Source: an uncultured Hyphomicrobium sp.
GTDB taxonomy: Bacteria > Pseudomonadota > Alphaproteobacteria > Rhizobiales > Hyphomicrobiaceae
NCBI RefSeq assembly: GCF_902826555.1
Contig: NZ_CADEFI010000015.1
Location: 40,677 to 79,845 of the forward strand
Reading direction: 5' to 3'
DNA: 39,169 bases
Both the position numbers and the translations under genes were made by a program. The notes under the pieces were generated by a model that was not told the DNA's origin, made no database searches, and was given only the letters and a program-made list of their open reading frames with translations. Positions 1-8,255 of this stretch are shown piece by piece. Position 1 is the first letter of the stretch. Every line of letters starts with the position of its first letter.

Positions 1-1769
1 GCCTGATTGAGCTCATCTTTCTTGAACTCGATCGTGCGCTTCCGAACGGGGGCGACGATCGGAATCTGCTCGGTCAGCGTCAATGGAATCCGACTATCGT
101 CCGCATCGCTGGCGCGGAGCGTGAGGCCCGGCGCATCGACACTTTCGACCGAACTCACGATCCGGAATTCCATGATCCCACCGACAGCCGGGTCCTTGTC
201 CTCTCCCTTGAGAGCCTTGGATACGGACACCGTATCGTCAGCCTTCTCTCCGGTCTTGTGCATCAAGAGGTTGAGAAGCGTCAGCCGATCTCCGACCTTG
301 AACTTGCTGAAATCGACGACGATGTCGTAGCGCTCGGCCGGCCCCTGAATGGGAAGCTCGTCCTTCAAGAGATCCGAGGGGATCGGATTGACGAGGAGGT
401 TGCCGTCGTTGGCGATGAATGTGAATGGCACCTCTTTCTTGTCCGCCGTGACAATCGCCAGCTTGATGAAACGCGACATGCCGCCATTGAGCAAGCGGAA
501 GCGATACTTACGGGGTAGCACCTCCATGTACGGCGCATAGGCGAAGTTGACCATCATCAGGTCGCCGAGGTGGCCCAACATATCGAAGATGTCGAAGAAG
601 AGCTGACCGTCCTTGTCAAAGGACGCATCATGGAAAACGAGGTTGACGTCGAAATCCACATTGCCCCAATCGAGGGCGTATCCGCTCGGAAGCCTGTGAT
701 TGACGTTGTGCGTGTCGACGAGCCGCTCGTTACCGCGATCGGGCCCGCTGTAGTAGTTGATCATGCCGAGGTTGCCTTTGTAGACATTCTCGGCCGTGAA
801 GAAGAAGCGGTGGTCGTGGAACCACATCGTTCCCTGAAGCTCACGGAAGTCGCCGGCCACGAACGTGAGGCCGCCGTTGCCGTCGGGACCGGAAGCGCGC
901 GGTTCAGTCGCCTGCGTGTTGATGCGGTCACGCCGCGCTAGCGTCGTGCTCCAACGGTAGTCGTAGAACGTTCCTGGGAAGTGGAATGCATTGCACGCTC
1001 CGTCGCTTTCCGCGCCGTTGTGAGCGTTATGGAAATGGGTCGAGATCTCGTTGCGTCCGAACCCGCCGTTGTCTTCCCTGTCCTTCGGCAGATTGTTGTA
1101 GATGCGGGCCAGCAGCGGCTCGCCGTAGCGCGCTTTGATCAGGGGCGGCGTTCCCGAACCGCGGGCCTTGGGACCTTGGCCGAAGGTCCAGACCTTGTCC
1201 GGCCTCTGAGCCGGGAATTTCGGATGGAAGGCGGTATTGTCCCTCACCTCCGCCATCGACATGAGGTATCCGACCTGCGGAAAGAATTCTCTCCAGCGTT
1301 GATGGGCGAAGAAGTCTCCGGGAGGGCGTCCCTCGATCGGGCCACGTCCCGTGAGCTTGTTCACGAGCTTCGGATCGGGATTGCTGCTGGCGCTGAAGTC
1401 GGTATGCCAGGACAGGCGTTTTGCGTTCGGCTGATCGAGGTCAAGCGGGAAGCTCGCTTCCCAATTCTCGTTCACGAGCGGGATCGGCGTTTGCACCTCA
1501 AGGCGCCGCAAGGGCTGAGTGAATTTCTTGGCTCCAAACAGGGGGCTTCGGGGAGTTCCCGTCGGCACTGCTGCGTACGAACTGCGCGCCAGAGGGTGAA
1601 GCCCGTTTTTCAAGACGAGGGCTCCGGTGAGCGACATCAGCCCCCAACGCACCAAGTCACGTCTCGAAATCTTACCCTGCGACAGCGCCTTTACGATTTC
1701 GGCCCGGTTCTGTCTGGCATTCTCCGCCTCGCGTTGCCGAATCCTGGAAGCATCCTTGCGGACGAACAT
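1..1769 (-). CDS. Tat-exported multicopper oxidase, C-terminus cut off by the window edge
   Basis: Reading the minus strand from the ATG at 1769 gives an open frame of 589 codons that runs off the left edge without a stop. A strong ribosome site (GAGGAG, 7 nt spacing) precedes the start. Residues 34-55 form a twin-arginine signal (SRRDLVR, R36/R37, then a hydrophobic stretch), so the enzyme is probably exported folded with copper loaded. Two His-X-His pairs, H245/H247 in THFHN and H318/H320 in WFHDH, match the N-terminal copper ligands of three-domain multicopper oxidases (laccase/CotA type). The C-terminal ligands (HPxHxH and HCHxxxHxxxxM types) would lie outside the window. The family oxidises phenols, metals or bilirubin with O2; Mn(II) is suggested only by the neighbouring peroxidase. 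It is divergent from the gspD cluster. Family assignment is firm; substrate is unknown. Confidence 0.9.
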   Translation of the reverse strand, partial: MFVRKDASRIRQREAENARQNRAEIVKALSQGKISRRDLVRWGLMSLTGALVLKNGLHPLARSSYAAVPTGTPRSPLFGAKKFTQPLRRLEVQTPIPLVNENWEASFPLDLDQPNAKRLSWHTDFSASSNPDPKLVNKLTGRGPIEGRPPGDFFAHQRWREFFPQVGYLMSMAEVRDNTAFHPKFPAQRPDKVWTFGQGPKARGSGTPPLIKARYGEPLLARIYNNLPKDREDNGGFGRNEISTHFHNAHNGAESDGACNAFHFPGTFYDYRWSTTLARRDRINTQATEPRASGPDGNGGLTFVAGDFRELQGTMWFHDHRFFFTAENVYKGNLGMINYYSGPDRGNERLVDTHNVNHRLPSGYALDWGNVDFDVNLVFHDASFDKDGQLFFDIFDMLGHLGDLMMVNFAYAPYMEVLPRKYRFRLLNGGMSRFIKLAIVTADKKEVPFTFIANDGNLLVNPIPSDLLKDELPIQGPAERYDIVVDFSKFKVGDRLTLLNLLMHKTGEKADDTVSVSKALKGEDKDPAVGGIMEFRIVSSVESVDAPGLTLRASDADDSRIPLTLTEQIPIVAPVRKRTIEFKKDELNQ

Positions 1770-1827
1770 TGCACGCTCCTCAAGCTAACCAACCCCGCCA
1801 TGCTGAATATTTGCCTGGCTTGAAGTA

Positions 1828-1843
1828 CGCCGATTTATCGGCG
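1828..1843. promoter_or_regulatory. 16-bp palindrome between oxidase and gspD
   Basis: CGCCGATTTATCGGCG is an inverted repeat with 7-bp arms and a 2-bp centre. It lies 59 bp upstream of the multicopper oxidase start, in the divergent intergenic region (1770-2057). Its position suits an operator for the oxidase, for gspD or for both, but a transcript hairpin is equally possible. No regulator can be assigned from sequence. Confidence 0.4.
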
Positions 1844-2057
1844 CTCCTGCGCAATCGTTTTCACGCTTTCGAGCCTAGCATTCGGGCTCTGCAACTCGTA
1901 CCGACCAAGGTCCGATAGATTGGGTGCCGGAAGGCCCATCCCGTGTGGATAATCCGTGCGTATAGTTTCATCAGCCGCCATATCGCCTCGACAGCAGTGG
2001 CCGAATCGCAGCTGCTCAAATCTTGAAACTTCAGAGGCAGATCGGCGGCGCTGTGTC

Positions 2058-4403
2058 ATGGCTGGTGGGCCGCGGATCAGGAGGCGTTGGGAAACGTTGA
2101 ACCGGCGCTGGTGGAGTATAAGCGGAGCAAACCCGGGACTGCTCGTCGCTGCGCTGGCAAGTCTCATCGTTTCCGCTTGTGCGTTGCCGATGGAGCAGCT
2201 TTCGCTGCCGGCCCCCATTCCGCCGCCGGTTACCGAGACGGGTGCCGTGCCGCAGTCCGCAAGCGCTCCGCTGGGCGCGCCGGGCGATCCGTCAGCTTCC
2301 CTTCCCCGCTCTTTCCCCGGTACCGGCAATTTCACCGGTACGGCCAAACAGCAGGGGAGTTCAGCCGTCGGTACGGTAAACGGGGAGGGCGTTTCGCTCG
2401 AGCTCGTGAACGCCTCCGTTACGGAGGCTGCGCGCGCCGTTCTGGGCGACGTCATGCAGGTCAATTATATCGTCAGCGATAAGGTCAAAGGGGCGGTGAC
2501 CCTGAAGACTGCGCGCCCGATCAGCCGGGAAGGCCTGCTCGAAGTTTTCGAATCCGTCCTCGAGACGCAAGACGCGGCCATCGTCGTTGACGGTGGCGTC
2601 TACAAGATCCTGCCGAGGGATGAAGCCATTGCCGCCGGCAAGCAGATCCGCATGAGTGGCGGAGGCGGCCGGCGCGGTGTCGGCGTCGCAACCGAGATCG
2701 TGCCGCTCAAATACGTGTCGGCGGACGAAATGGAACGAATTCTGCGTTCGATCGCTCCGCAAAGCACCGTTTCGCGGGCGGATACCGCCCGCAACCTGCT
2801 CATCCTCACCGGATCCCGGAACGAGCTCGACTCGATGATCGAGACGGTGTCGACGTTCGATGTCGATTGGATGCGGGGCATGTCTTTTGGGATTTTCCCA
2901 GTGGAGACTGCCGATACCGAGGCCATCGCCCAGGAGCTCGACACGATCTTTGCGAACGATCAGGACGGTCCCACGAAGGGAATGGTGCGTTTCATCCCGA
3001 ATGCCCGCATGAAAGCCATCCTGGTCATCACCTCACGCGCTCAGTACCTGCAGAAGGCGGAGACCTGGATCAAACGCATCGACCTGGCGAGCCAGGCGAC
3101 GGAGAAGCGGGCCTTCGTGTATCATGTTCAGTATCGACCGGTTCAGGAGCTGGCACGGGTTCTCCAGAAGCTGTACAGCGCACAACCTGTGTCCGGCGGC
3201 GCGGCGCAGGAGACAACCTCCGATCCGGAAATCGTCACTCCGGATTCGCTGACCGGCGACCTCGGCGCGCCGCAGCCGGCGACTGTGGGGCATCGCTCTC
3301 TGGCGGGGACGCCAGGTGCTTTCGCGGCTCCAGGCCTCGCCACTGACGCCTCGCGGACGAACGCGGCGGCCGGATCGACCGGTGCCGAGCCCGCCGCTGC
3401 CCAGGAGGGCGTGCCGGTTGCAGCCCAAGGGCAAACGCGGTCCGGTATGCTGGCCCAGACGCCTCCGGACGACCGGCAGGCCGGCGTCTCGATCGTGGCG
3501 GACGAATCCAACAACTCACTCATCATCTCGGCCACCCCCAGCGAAATCCGCCGCATCCGGCAAGTGCTCGGCGAGATCGACCGGCTGCCGTCGCAGATCC
3601 TGCTCGAGGCGACCATCGCCGAGGTGACCCTCAACGACGATCTCAAGTTCGGACTCCGGTGGTTCTTCGAGAAAGGGGCCAGCGAGTTCCGGCTGACCGA
3701 CAGTGCGCTGGGGGCCATTGCGCCGGTGTTCCCCGGTTTCTCGTATTTCGTGAACGCGCCCAACGCGCGCGTGGTGCTGAACGCGTTGCAGGGCATCACC
3801 GACGTCAACGTCGTCTCGTCGCCGTCACTCATGGTGCTCAACAACAAGAAGGCCGTGCTTCAGATCGGCGACGAAGTCCCGGTTGCAACGCAGTCGGCGG
3901 TCAGCGTGCTGACGCCCGATGCGCCGATCGTGAATTCGATTGCCTTCCGCAACACCGGCGTGTTGCTGAGCATCGTCCCGCGGGTCAGCGAGGATGGTCG
4001 CGTGCTGCTCGAGATCGAGCAGGAGGTCAGCGACGTGAAGTCGACCACCACGTCGTCGATCGATTCCCCGACCATCCAGCAACGCCGCATCAAGACGACG
4101 GTTGCGGTTCAGAATGGCGGCAGCGTGATGCTGGCCGGTTTGATGCAGGATCGCGCGACGCGTGCGCGTGAGCAGGTGCCGCTCGCGGGTGACATTCCGC
4201 TCGTCGGCAATCTCTTCAAAAACAAGACCGATACGATAAGCCGGACCGAACTTCTGATCGCCATTACGCCCCACGTCGTGACCGACGACCGGCAGATGGG
4301 CATGATCGCAGCGGAGTTCCGGGATCGGCTGAACCTCTCGACGCGACCGCAGCGGCAAACGCCTCCCGATCGGCGCGAGCAAGTCGACAGGCTGATGAGG
4401 TAG
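2058..4403 (+). CDS. gspD: Type II secretion outer-membrane secretin GspD
   Basis: This 781-residue protein forms the outer-membrane pore of a type II secretion system. N-terminal ring domains are recognisable: N0 (about 107-180), then repeated N1-N3 modules (about 213-345, 351-375 and 476-520). N3 is split by an Ala/Pro/Gly-rich insert of roughly 100 residues. The secretin core follows (about 525-750) with the conserved VPLAGDIPLVGNLF segment near residue 707 and TELLIAITPHVV near its end. I chose the ATG at 2058 because it gives a basic n-region, a hydrophobic stretch and a lipobox (VSA-C41), that is, a lipoprotein signal. A longer frame from a GTG at 1956 adds 34 residues with no signal character. 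No good ribosome site precedes either start. The gene is 3 bp upstream of gspK, so the two are probably cotranscribed. Confidence 0.93.
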   Translation: MAGGPRIRRRWETLNRRWWSISGANPGLLVAALASLIVSACALPMEQLSLPAPIPPPVTETGAVPQSASAPLGAPGDPSASLPRSFPGTGNFTGTAKQQGSSAVGTVNGEGVSLELVNASVTEAARAVLGDVMQVNYIVSDKVKGAVTLKTARPISREGLLEVFESVLETQDAAIVVDGGVYKILPRDEAIAAGKQIRMSGGGGRRGVGVATEIVPLKYVSADEMERILRSIAPQSTVSRADTARNLLILTGSRNELDSMIETVSTFDVDWMRGMSFGIFPVETADTEAIAQELDTIFANDQDGPTKGMVRFIPNARMKAILVITSRAQYLQKAETWIKRIDLASQATEKRAFVYHVQYRPVQELARVLQKLYSAQPVSGGAAQETTSDPEIVTPDSLTGDLGAPQPATVGHRSLAGTPGAFAAPGLATDASRTNAAAGSTGAEPAAAQEGVPVAAQGQTRSGMLAQTPPDDRQAGVSIVADESNNSLIISATPSEIRRIRQVLGEIDRLPSQILLEATIAEVTLNDDLKFGLRWFFEKGASEFRLTDSALGAIAPVFPGFSYFVNAPNARVVLNALQGITDVNVVSSPSLMVLNNKKAVLQIGDEVPVATQSAVSVLTPDAPIVNSIAFRNTGVLLSIVPRVSEDGRVLLEIEQEVSDVKSTTTSSIDSPTIQQRRIKTTVAVQNGGSVMLAGLMQDRATRAREQVPLAGDIPLVGNLFKNKTDTISRTELLIAITPHVVTDDRQMGMIAAEFRDRLNLSTRPQRQTPPDRREQVDRLMR

Positions 4404-4406
4404 GCC

Positions 4407-5357
4407 ATGCGCGAGCGCCCGCCTGCCGATCTGGATCCCGGCAAGGACGGGGGGTTCGTGCTGTTGGCGGTGTTGCTCGTGTCGCTCATTCTGATCGCCA
4501 CGGCTTCCGCGCTTACCCATGCCGTCCGCGGCCGCATCGGGCTCGTGGCGGCAGTCGCCAGCTCGGCGGAGGCCGAGGCGCTGGCGGATGCCGGATTTAC
4601 TCTGGCGATGCTCGATATCGAGGATGCGCGCGGCAATTCTCAGGTTGAACGGCGCTTTCCGGCGGGCGCGCCGCCGCTCACCTGTGCGGCGCCGGACGGC
4701 AAAGGGACGCTCACGATCGCGGTGCGCGACGAGGCGGGGAAAATCAACATCAACAGCAAGAACGAGCCGCTGCTGCTCGCCTTTCTGAATGGCCTAGGCA
4801 TCGGACAGGACGCCTCGCAAGCGCTGCTCGATGGGCTTCTCGACTACCGCGACGCGGACGCCCTCACGCGTGACGGCGCGCCGGAGGCGAACCTTACACT
4901 CGCCTCCCTGGCGGACCCTGGCGCCGGGTTCAAAAACCGACCGTTCGACGTCATCGAAGAGCTTGCGCAGGTGCCGGGTTTTCCGAGGGCGGCAGCCGAT
5001 CGGGTGCGGCCATATCTGACGGTCTATTCTGATCTCGATGGTTTCGACGTGGCGCATGCGCCGCCGGGATTGCGTGAGATGGTGGCGGACGGCGTGGCGC
5101 GCTCAGCGTTTTCGGGTGCTGGCGGGTGGTCGTCGTCGCATTCGGCCGACGGCATTCCGCAGGCGTTTCTTGCGCGCAGCACGCAACGGGCTTTGACAAT
5201 TGTTGCGACTGCGTCCCTGCCGTCGGGGGCGCGGTTCACGCGCGAGGCCGTCGTCAAGATCTCTACGTCGGGCGACGGCTATGTGGTCCGCAGGTGGCTT
5301 CAGGCGCCCTATGCGATCGCGCCGCCCGTGGGGGAGACGGTCGTTCCGCCCTGCTAG
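4407..5357 (+). CDS. gspK: Type II secretion minor pseudopilin GspK
   Basis: This 316-residue protein is the large tip pseudopilin of the type II system. Near the N-terminus a Gly-Phe prepilin cleavage site (G16/F17) precedes a hydrophobic helix (about 17-36). Position +5 of the mature helix is Ala, not the Glu conserved in other pseudopilins, as expected for GspK. The body carries the GspK-type segments EAGKININ (about residue 112) and LLDYRDAD, and is far longer than other pseudopilins. The ATG follows the gspD stop by 3 bp with a GAGG ribosome site inside the end of gspD, so translation is probably coupled. GspK caps the pseudopilus with GspI and GspJ, neither of which is in the window. 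Confidence 0.9.
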   Translation: MRERPPADLDPGKDGGFVLLAVLLVSLILIATASALTHAVRGRIGLVAAVASSAEAEALADAGFTLAMLDIEDARGNSQVERRFPAGAPPLTCAAPDGKGTLTIAVRDEAGKININSKNEPLLLAFLNGLGIGQDASQALLDGLLDYRDADALTRDGAPEANLTLASLADPGAGFKNRPFDVIEELAQVPGFPRAAADRVRPYLTVYSDLDGFDVAHAPPGLREMVADGVARSAFSGAGGWSSSHSADGIPQAFLARSTQRALTIVATASLPSGARFTREAVVKISTSGDGYVVRRWLQAPYAIAPPVGETVVPPC

Positions 5358-5362
5358 CGGCG

Positions 5363-5638
5363 CTACTTGAGACGGCGTGCGTCAGGCGCTGGCCACAGCT
5401 CGTAGTAGCTCGCCTGGGGAACGGCATCGCGACTCCGCTCCTGGCAATAGCGGCGGCCGTTGATCTCGATGTAACAGTAGCGTCCGCAGTACTCGCGGCC
5501 CCGGCGGTAGTAGCAGCCCCGGGCCTCGGTCTGGAAGGCCGGTGCCTCGACATAGCGCTCTCTTCGCGGTTCGGAGAGAGCAGCTTGCGGGGCGGCGAGA
5601 ATTGCCAGCGCCGGCGCGATCAGAAGTGTCTTGCGCAT
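5363..5638 (-). CDS. Small secreted Cys/Tyr-rich protein
   Basis: This 91-residue protein is encoded opposite to the type II genes around it, ending 5 bp after gspK and facing it. A clear Sec signal peptide (MRKTLL, then an Ala/Leu-rich core, probable cleavage around ALS) precedes a mature part of about 70 residues. Four cysteines (C42, C51, C55, C65) sit in a Tyr/Arg-rich stretch, suggesting two disulfides in a small periplasmic or extracellular protein. The start at 5638 has an excellent ribosome site (GGGAGGGG). A longer minus-strand frame exists but its upstream part is antisense to the peptidase and gspG. I do not recognise the family; function is unknown. Confidence 0.75.
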   Translation of the reverse strand: MRKTLLIAPALAILAAPQAALSEPRRERYVEAPAFQTEARGCYYRRGREYCGRYCYIEINGRRYCQERSRDAVPQASYYELWPAPDARRLK

Positions 5639-5698
5639 TGCGCCCCTCCCAATTGAGTGGTGCCCGCTCCTTTGATACGTGAGTCGAAGCCGATCCCT

Positions 5699-6262
5699 AT
5701 GAGAATTGAAGCTCCAATGGCCCGGACATGCCAGATCGCGATGGCGCTGCTCGCTCTTTATGCGGTCATCTATGGCGTTGCGGCCACGTTTCACGGCTGG
5801 GAGTGGCAGCATGGCTTGGCCTCCGCAGTTCTCGCGCCGCTTCTCGTTGTGCTGACCACCATCGATCTCTCGTCGTTCCGGCTTCCCGATCCGCTGACCT
5901 TGCTTCTGTTCGTTGCCGGCGTGGCCGTTGCCGTGTTGACCGGAGTCGACACTCTGCCTTGGAACTTGGTTGCCGCCGGGCTCGGGGCTTCCGGCCTCTA
6001 TGTCGTTGCGCGCCTCTATCGGCACGTTCGCGGCCGGCCTGGTCTCGGGCTCGGCGATGCCAAGCTGTATGGCGCCGGCGGGATGTGGGTCGGTCTCGAC
6101 GGCCTCACCACGGTGCTGCTGGTGGCATGCCTTTCGGCTCTGGTCGCCGTTGGAGTTGCCGTGCTTGCCGGCCGAAAGATCGAAGCCACCACGCCGCTGC
6201 CCTTCGGCCCCTTCCTCTGCTTCGGCATTTGGACGACGTGGTGTTTCGGTCCGGCATTTTAA
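5699..6262 (+). CDS. gspO: Type IV prepilin peptidase (A24 family), short form
   Basis: This membrane aspartyl peptidase cleaves pseudopilin leaders such as those of GspG and GspK. Both catalytic aspartate motifs are visible: D56 in TTIDL and D120 in GLGLGDAKL (the GxGD motif). Several hydrophobic helices span the 187 residues. The N-terminal cytoplasmic methyltransferase region of full-length GspO/PilD is missing, so it resembles the short TadV/CpaA-like peptidases; whether it methylates its substrates cannot be said. Starts are ambiguous: GTG 5657, ATG 5699 and ATG 5717 are in frame and none has a strong ribosome site. I took 5699. It lies between gspK and gspG, consistent with service to this system. 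Confidence 0.85.
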   Translation: MRIEAPMARTCQIAMALLALYAVIYGVAATFHGWEWQHGLASAVLAPLLVVLTTIDLSSFRLPDPLTLLLFVAGVAVAVLTGVDTLPWNLVAAGLGASGLYVVARLYRHVRGRPGLGLGDAKLYGAGGMWVGLDGLTTVLLVACLSALVAVGVAVLAGRKIEATTPLPFGPFLCFGIWTTWCFGPAF

Positions 6263-6347
6263 CTTTCTGAAATTCGCGGAAATATTGGATTGGATCCGCA
6301 ATTCCGGTATGTTTCGGAAGGTAGTTTTGTTGCTCGCGCAGGCGACC

Positions 6348-6815
6348 ATGCTCGTAAAACTCCGGCTTCTTGAACCGTACGCCCGCCGGCAACGTCGCTT
6401 GGATCGCGACCGTGCCGACGCCGGATATACGCTGCTCGAAGTTCTGGTCGTCATGGGTATCATCGTACTGCTGGCCAGCATCGCGGCACCTCAGGTTCTC
6501 GGCTATCTGGGGCGTGCGCGCACCGAGACCGCAAGAGCTCAGATCGGTTCCATTGCGACGGCTCTCGAACTTTACGCGCTCGACATGGGCGGCTTCCCGT
6601 CGACGCAGAACGGGTTGGCCGCGCTGGTATCGGCGCCTGCGGGCGAAACACGCTGGCGCGGACCTTATCTCAAGCGCGCCGATGGCCTGGTCGATCCGTG
6701 GGGCCGGCCTTATCAGTACCGCTATGCCGGCCGCGGCGGGCAGCCCCAGGTGTTCACGCTAGGTCGCGACAATGCACCCGGTGGCGGTGAAGAAGATCGC
6801 GACGTCATCAACTAG
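6348..6815 (+). CDS. gspG: Type II secretion major pseudopilin GspG
   Basis: This 155-residue protein is the major subunit of the type II pseudopilus. Prepilin processing is expected at G26/Y27 in AGYTLLEVLVVMG, with the conserved Glu at mature +5 (E31), followed by a hydrophobic helix to about residue 50. The C-terminal half has the GspG signature (WRGPYL, DPWGRPYQYR, and FTLGRDNAPGG before the end), which forms the calcium-binding loop region. The ATG at 6348 has an AGG ribosome site; an ATG at 6309 would add 13 residues. The open frame extends further upstream but overlaps the peptidase gene and is non-coding there. It is the last plus-strand gene of the cluster; genes for E, F, C, L, M, H, I and J are not in the window. 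Confidence 0.92.
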   Translation: MLVKLRLLEPYARRQRRLDRDRADAGYTLLEVLVVMGIIVLLASIAAPQVLGYLGRARTETARAQIGSIATALELYALDMGGFPSTQNGLAALVSAPAGETRWRGPYLKRADGLVDPWGRPYQYRYAGRGGQPQVFTLGRDNAPGGGEEDRDVIN

Positions 6816-6817
6816 AG

Positions 6818-6839
6818 CGCATTTGCAAACCAAAGTGCG
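6818..6839. terminator. Possible bidirectional hairpin between gspG and hlyD
   Basis: CGCATTTG and CAAAGTGCG pair around a 5-nt loop with one bulged base, just after the gspG stop and between two convergent genes. There is no clear T-run, so termination is a guess from position. Confidence 0.3.
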
Positions 6840-6874
6840 TGATCGCTGCTGGACCAGCGACGCGCCGACCACCC

Positions 6875-8209
6875 CTATTCGCGGAATGCGCGCTGGATTT
6901 GATCGGTGAATGGCTTGGAGAGGTACGACAGCGCCGTACGCTCGCCCGTGGCCATGAAGACCTCGACCGGCATGCCGGGCACGAGCTTCAGGTCTCCCAC
7001 GCTTTTGCGCGATTTCTCGTCCATGGCCAACCTCGCCACGTAGTAGTTGTGGCCGGTCTTGGGGTCGACCGTCACGTCGGCGGACACATGGACGACATGG
7101 CCCGAAAGCTCGGGTGTCGTCTGCTGATTGAAAGCCGACAGGCGCAGCTTCGCCGCCCGTCCAACCAAAACCTGATCGACATCGGTCGGCGCGATCTGAG
7201 CTTGAATGGTCAGATCGTCCTCCTCGGGGACGATGAGCATGATCTGCTCGGCAGCGGTGACAACGCCGCCGATCGTGTGAGCGGAAAGCTCGTGAACGAT
7301 GCCGGACTGCGGTGCCTTGATTTCCACCCGGCTCAGTTTGTCGTTGGCGGCGACCTCGCGCTCTACGAGCTCGGAAAGCTTGGCCTCGATGGAGCGCAAC
7401 TCGCGCTGGGCCTGCACGCGCGCGTTCTCGTCGATCATCAGAATCTGGACTTGGATCTCGCTGATCTGGCCGTTGGCCCTGGCGATTTGAGCCACTAAGC
7501 CGCCATGCTCTCCGCTCAGACGCTTTTCCTCCCGCTCCATGGCATAGACGCGCGAGATCGGCGTCAGGCCTTTGCCGTGCAACAACGAAACTTGCTCCAG
7601 CTCCTGCTGGATCAGTTTCAGCTCGCCGCCCTTGGCATCCCGCTGCGCAGACAGGCCGCCGATCTCCTCCTTGAGCTGGTCGATGCGCAGGCCGAGTTGT
7701 TGCTTCTGGCTTTCGCGGCTGCGCTTGCTGTCTTCGAACAGTCGAATCTCGCCGGCGAGCGAGGTCTTGAATTCCGGCTTGTCGTTCATCGTGCTGCGGA
7801 CTTCAGGCATGGACTCGAGATTGTCCCGCTCGGCATTGAGGCGCACGCGGCGGGCTTCGAGCTCGGTCAGTTGCGATGTGATCACGCCGAGCTCGGCGCG
7901 GATCTGCGTCGCATCGAGCCGGATCAGCGTCGTGCCGATTTTTACGTGGTCTCCGTTCTTGACGGAGATTTCCGAAACGATGCCGCCATAGCTGTGCTGC
8001 ACCTTCTTGACGTTTCTCTCGACGACGAATGTTCCCGGCGCGATCACGGCGCCCGAGAGGCTTGCCGTGGCTGCCCAGCCGCCGACTCCGAACCCAAGCA
8101 TGGACATGACGAGGGACGCGAACACGACGTGCTTGCGGATCGAAAAGACCGTCGGGTCAGACGCGGTGATGCCGCTACCGGGTGCCATGCTGGCTTGATT
8201 TCCTCTCAT
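6875..8209 (-). CDS. prsE: Type I secretion membrane fusion protein (HlyD/PrsE family)
   Basis: This 444-residue protein is the periplasmic adaptor linking the inner-membrane ABC exporter to an outer-membrane TolC-type channel. A short cytoplasmic N-terminus precedes one membrane helix (about 27-48). Then come a lipoyl-like half motif (NGDHVKIGTTLIRLD), a long Glu/Lys/Arg/Leu-rich coiled-coil hairpin (about 105-290), a second lipoyl half and a beta-barrel region, with the family's conserved tail LVPGMPVEVFM. Length is typical. The ATG at 8209 has an AGGGAGA ribosome site. It is the last gene of the minus-strand operon with the peroxidase, ABC exporter and second RTX protein. No TolC homologue is present in the window. 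Confidence 0.93.
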   Translation of the reverse strand: MRGNQASMAPGSGITASDPTVFSIRKHVVFASLVMSMLGFGVGGWAATASLSGAVIAPGTFVVERNVKKVQHSYGGIVSEISVKNGDHVKIGTTLIRLDATQIRAELGVITSQLTELEARRVRLNAERDNLESMPEVRSTMNDKPEFKTSLAGEIRLFEDSKRSRESQKQQLGLRIDQLKEEIGGLSAQRDAKGGELKLIQQELEQVSLLHGKGLTPISRVYAMEREEKRLSGEHGGLVAQIARANGQISEIQVQILMIDENARVQAQRELRSIEAKLSELVEREVAANDKLSRVEIKAPQSGIVHELSAHTIGGVVTAAEQIMLIVPEEDDLTIQAQIAPTDVDQVLVGRAAKLRLSAFNQQTTPELSGHVVHVSADVTVDPKTGHNYYVARLAMDEKSRKSVGDLKLVPGMPVEVFMATGERTALSYLSKPFTDQIQRAFRE

Positions 8210-8255
8210 TGTCTTTTCTCCCTAGGGGCGAGGCCTTGTGCAGGTCCGCCAAGGA

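Noticed and set aside
1-1823. Plus-strand open frames at 7-330, 258-518, 570-941 and 981-1823.
   Set aside because: All are antisense to the multicopper oxidase, whose minus-strand frame has clear copper motifs and a Tat signal.
1956-2057. Upstream GTG start for gspD adding 34 residues.
   Set aside because: The added residues have no signal character, while the ATG at 2058 gives a proper lipoprotein signal peptide.
5639-6481. N-terminal extension of the small Cys-rich minus-strand gene to 372 residues.
   Set aside because: The extension is antisense to the prepilin peptidase and gspG, and the ATG at 5638 has its own ribosome site and signal peptide.
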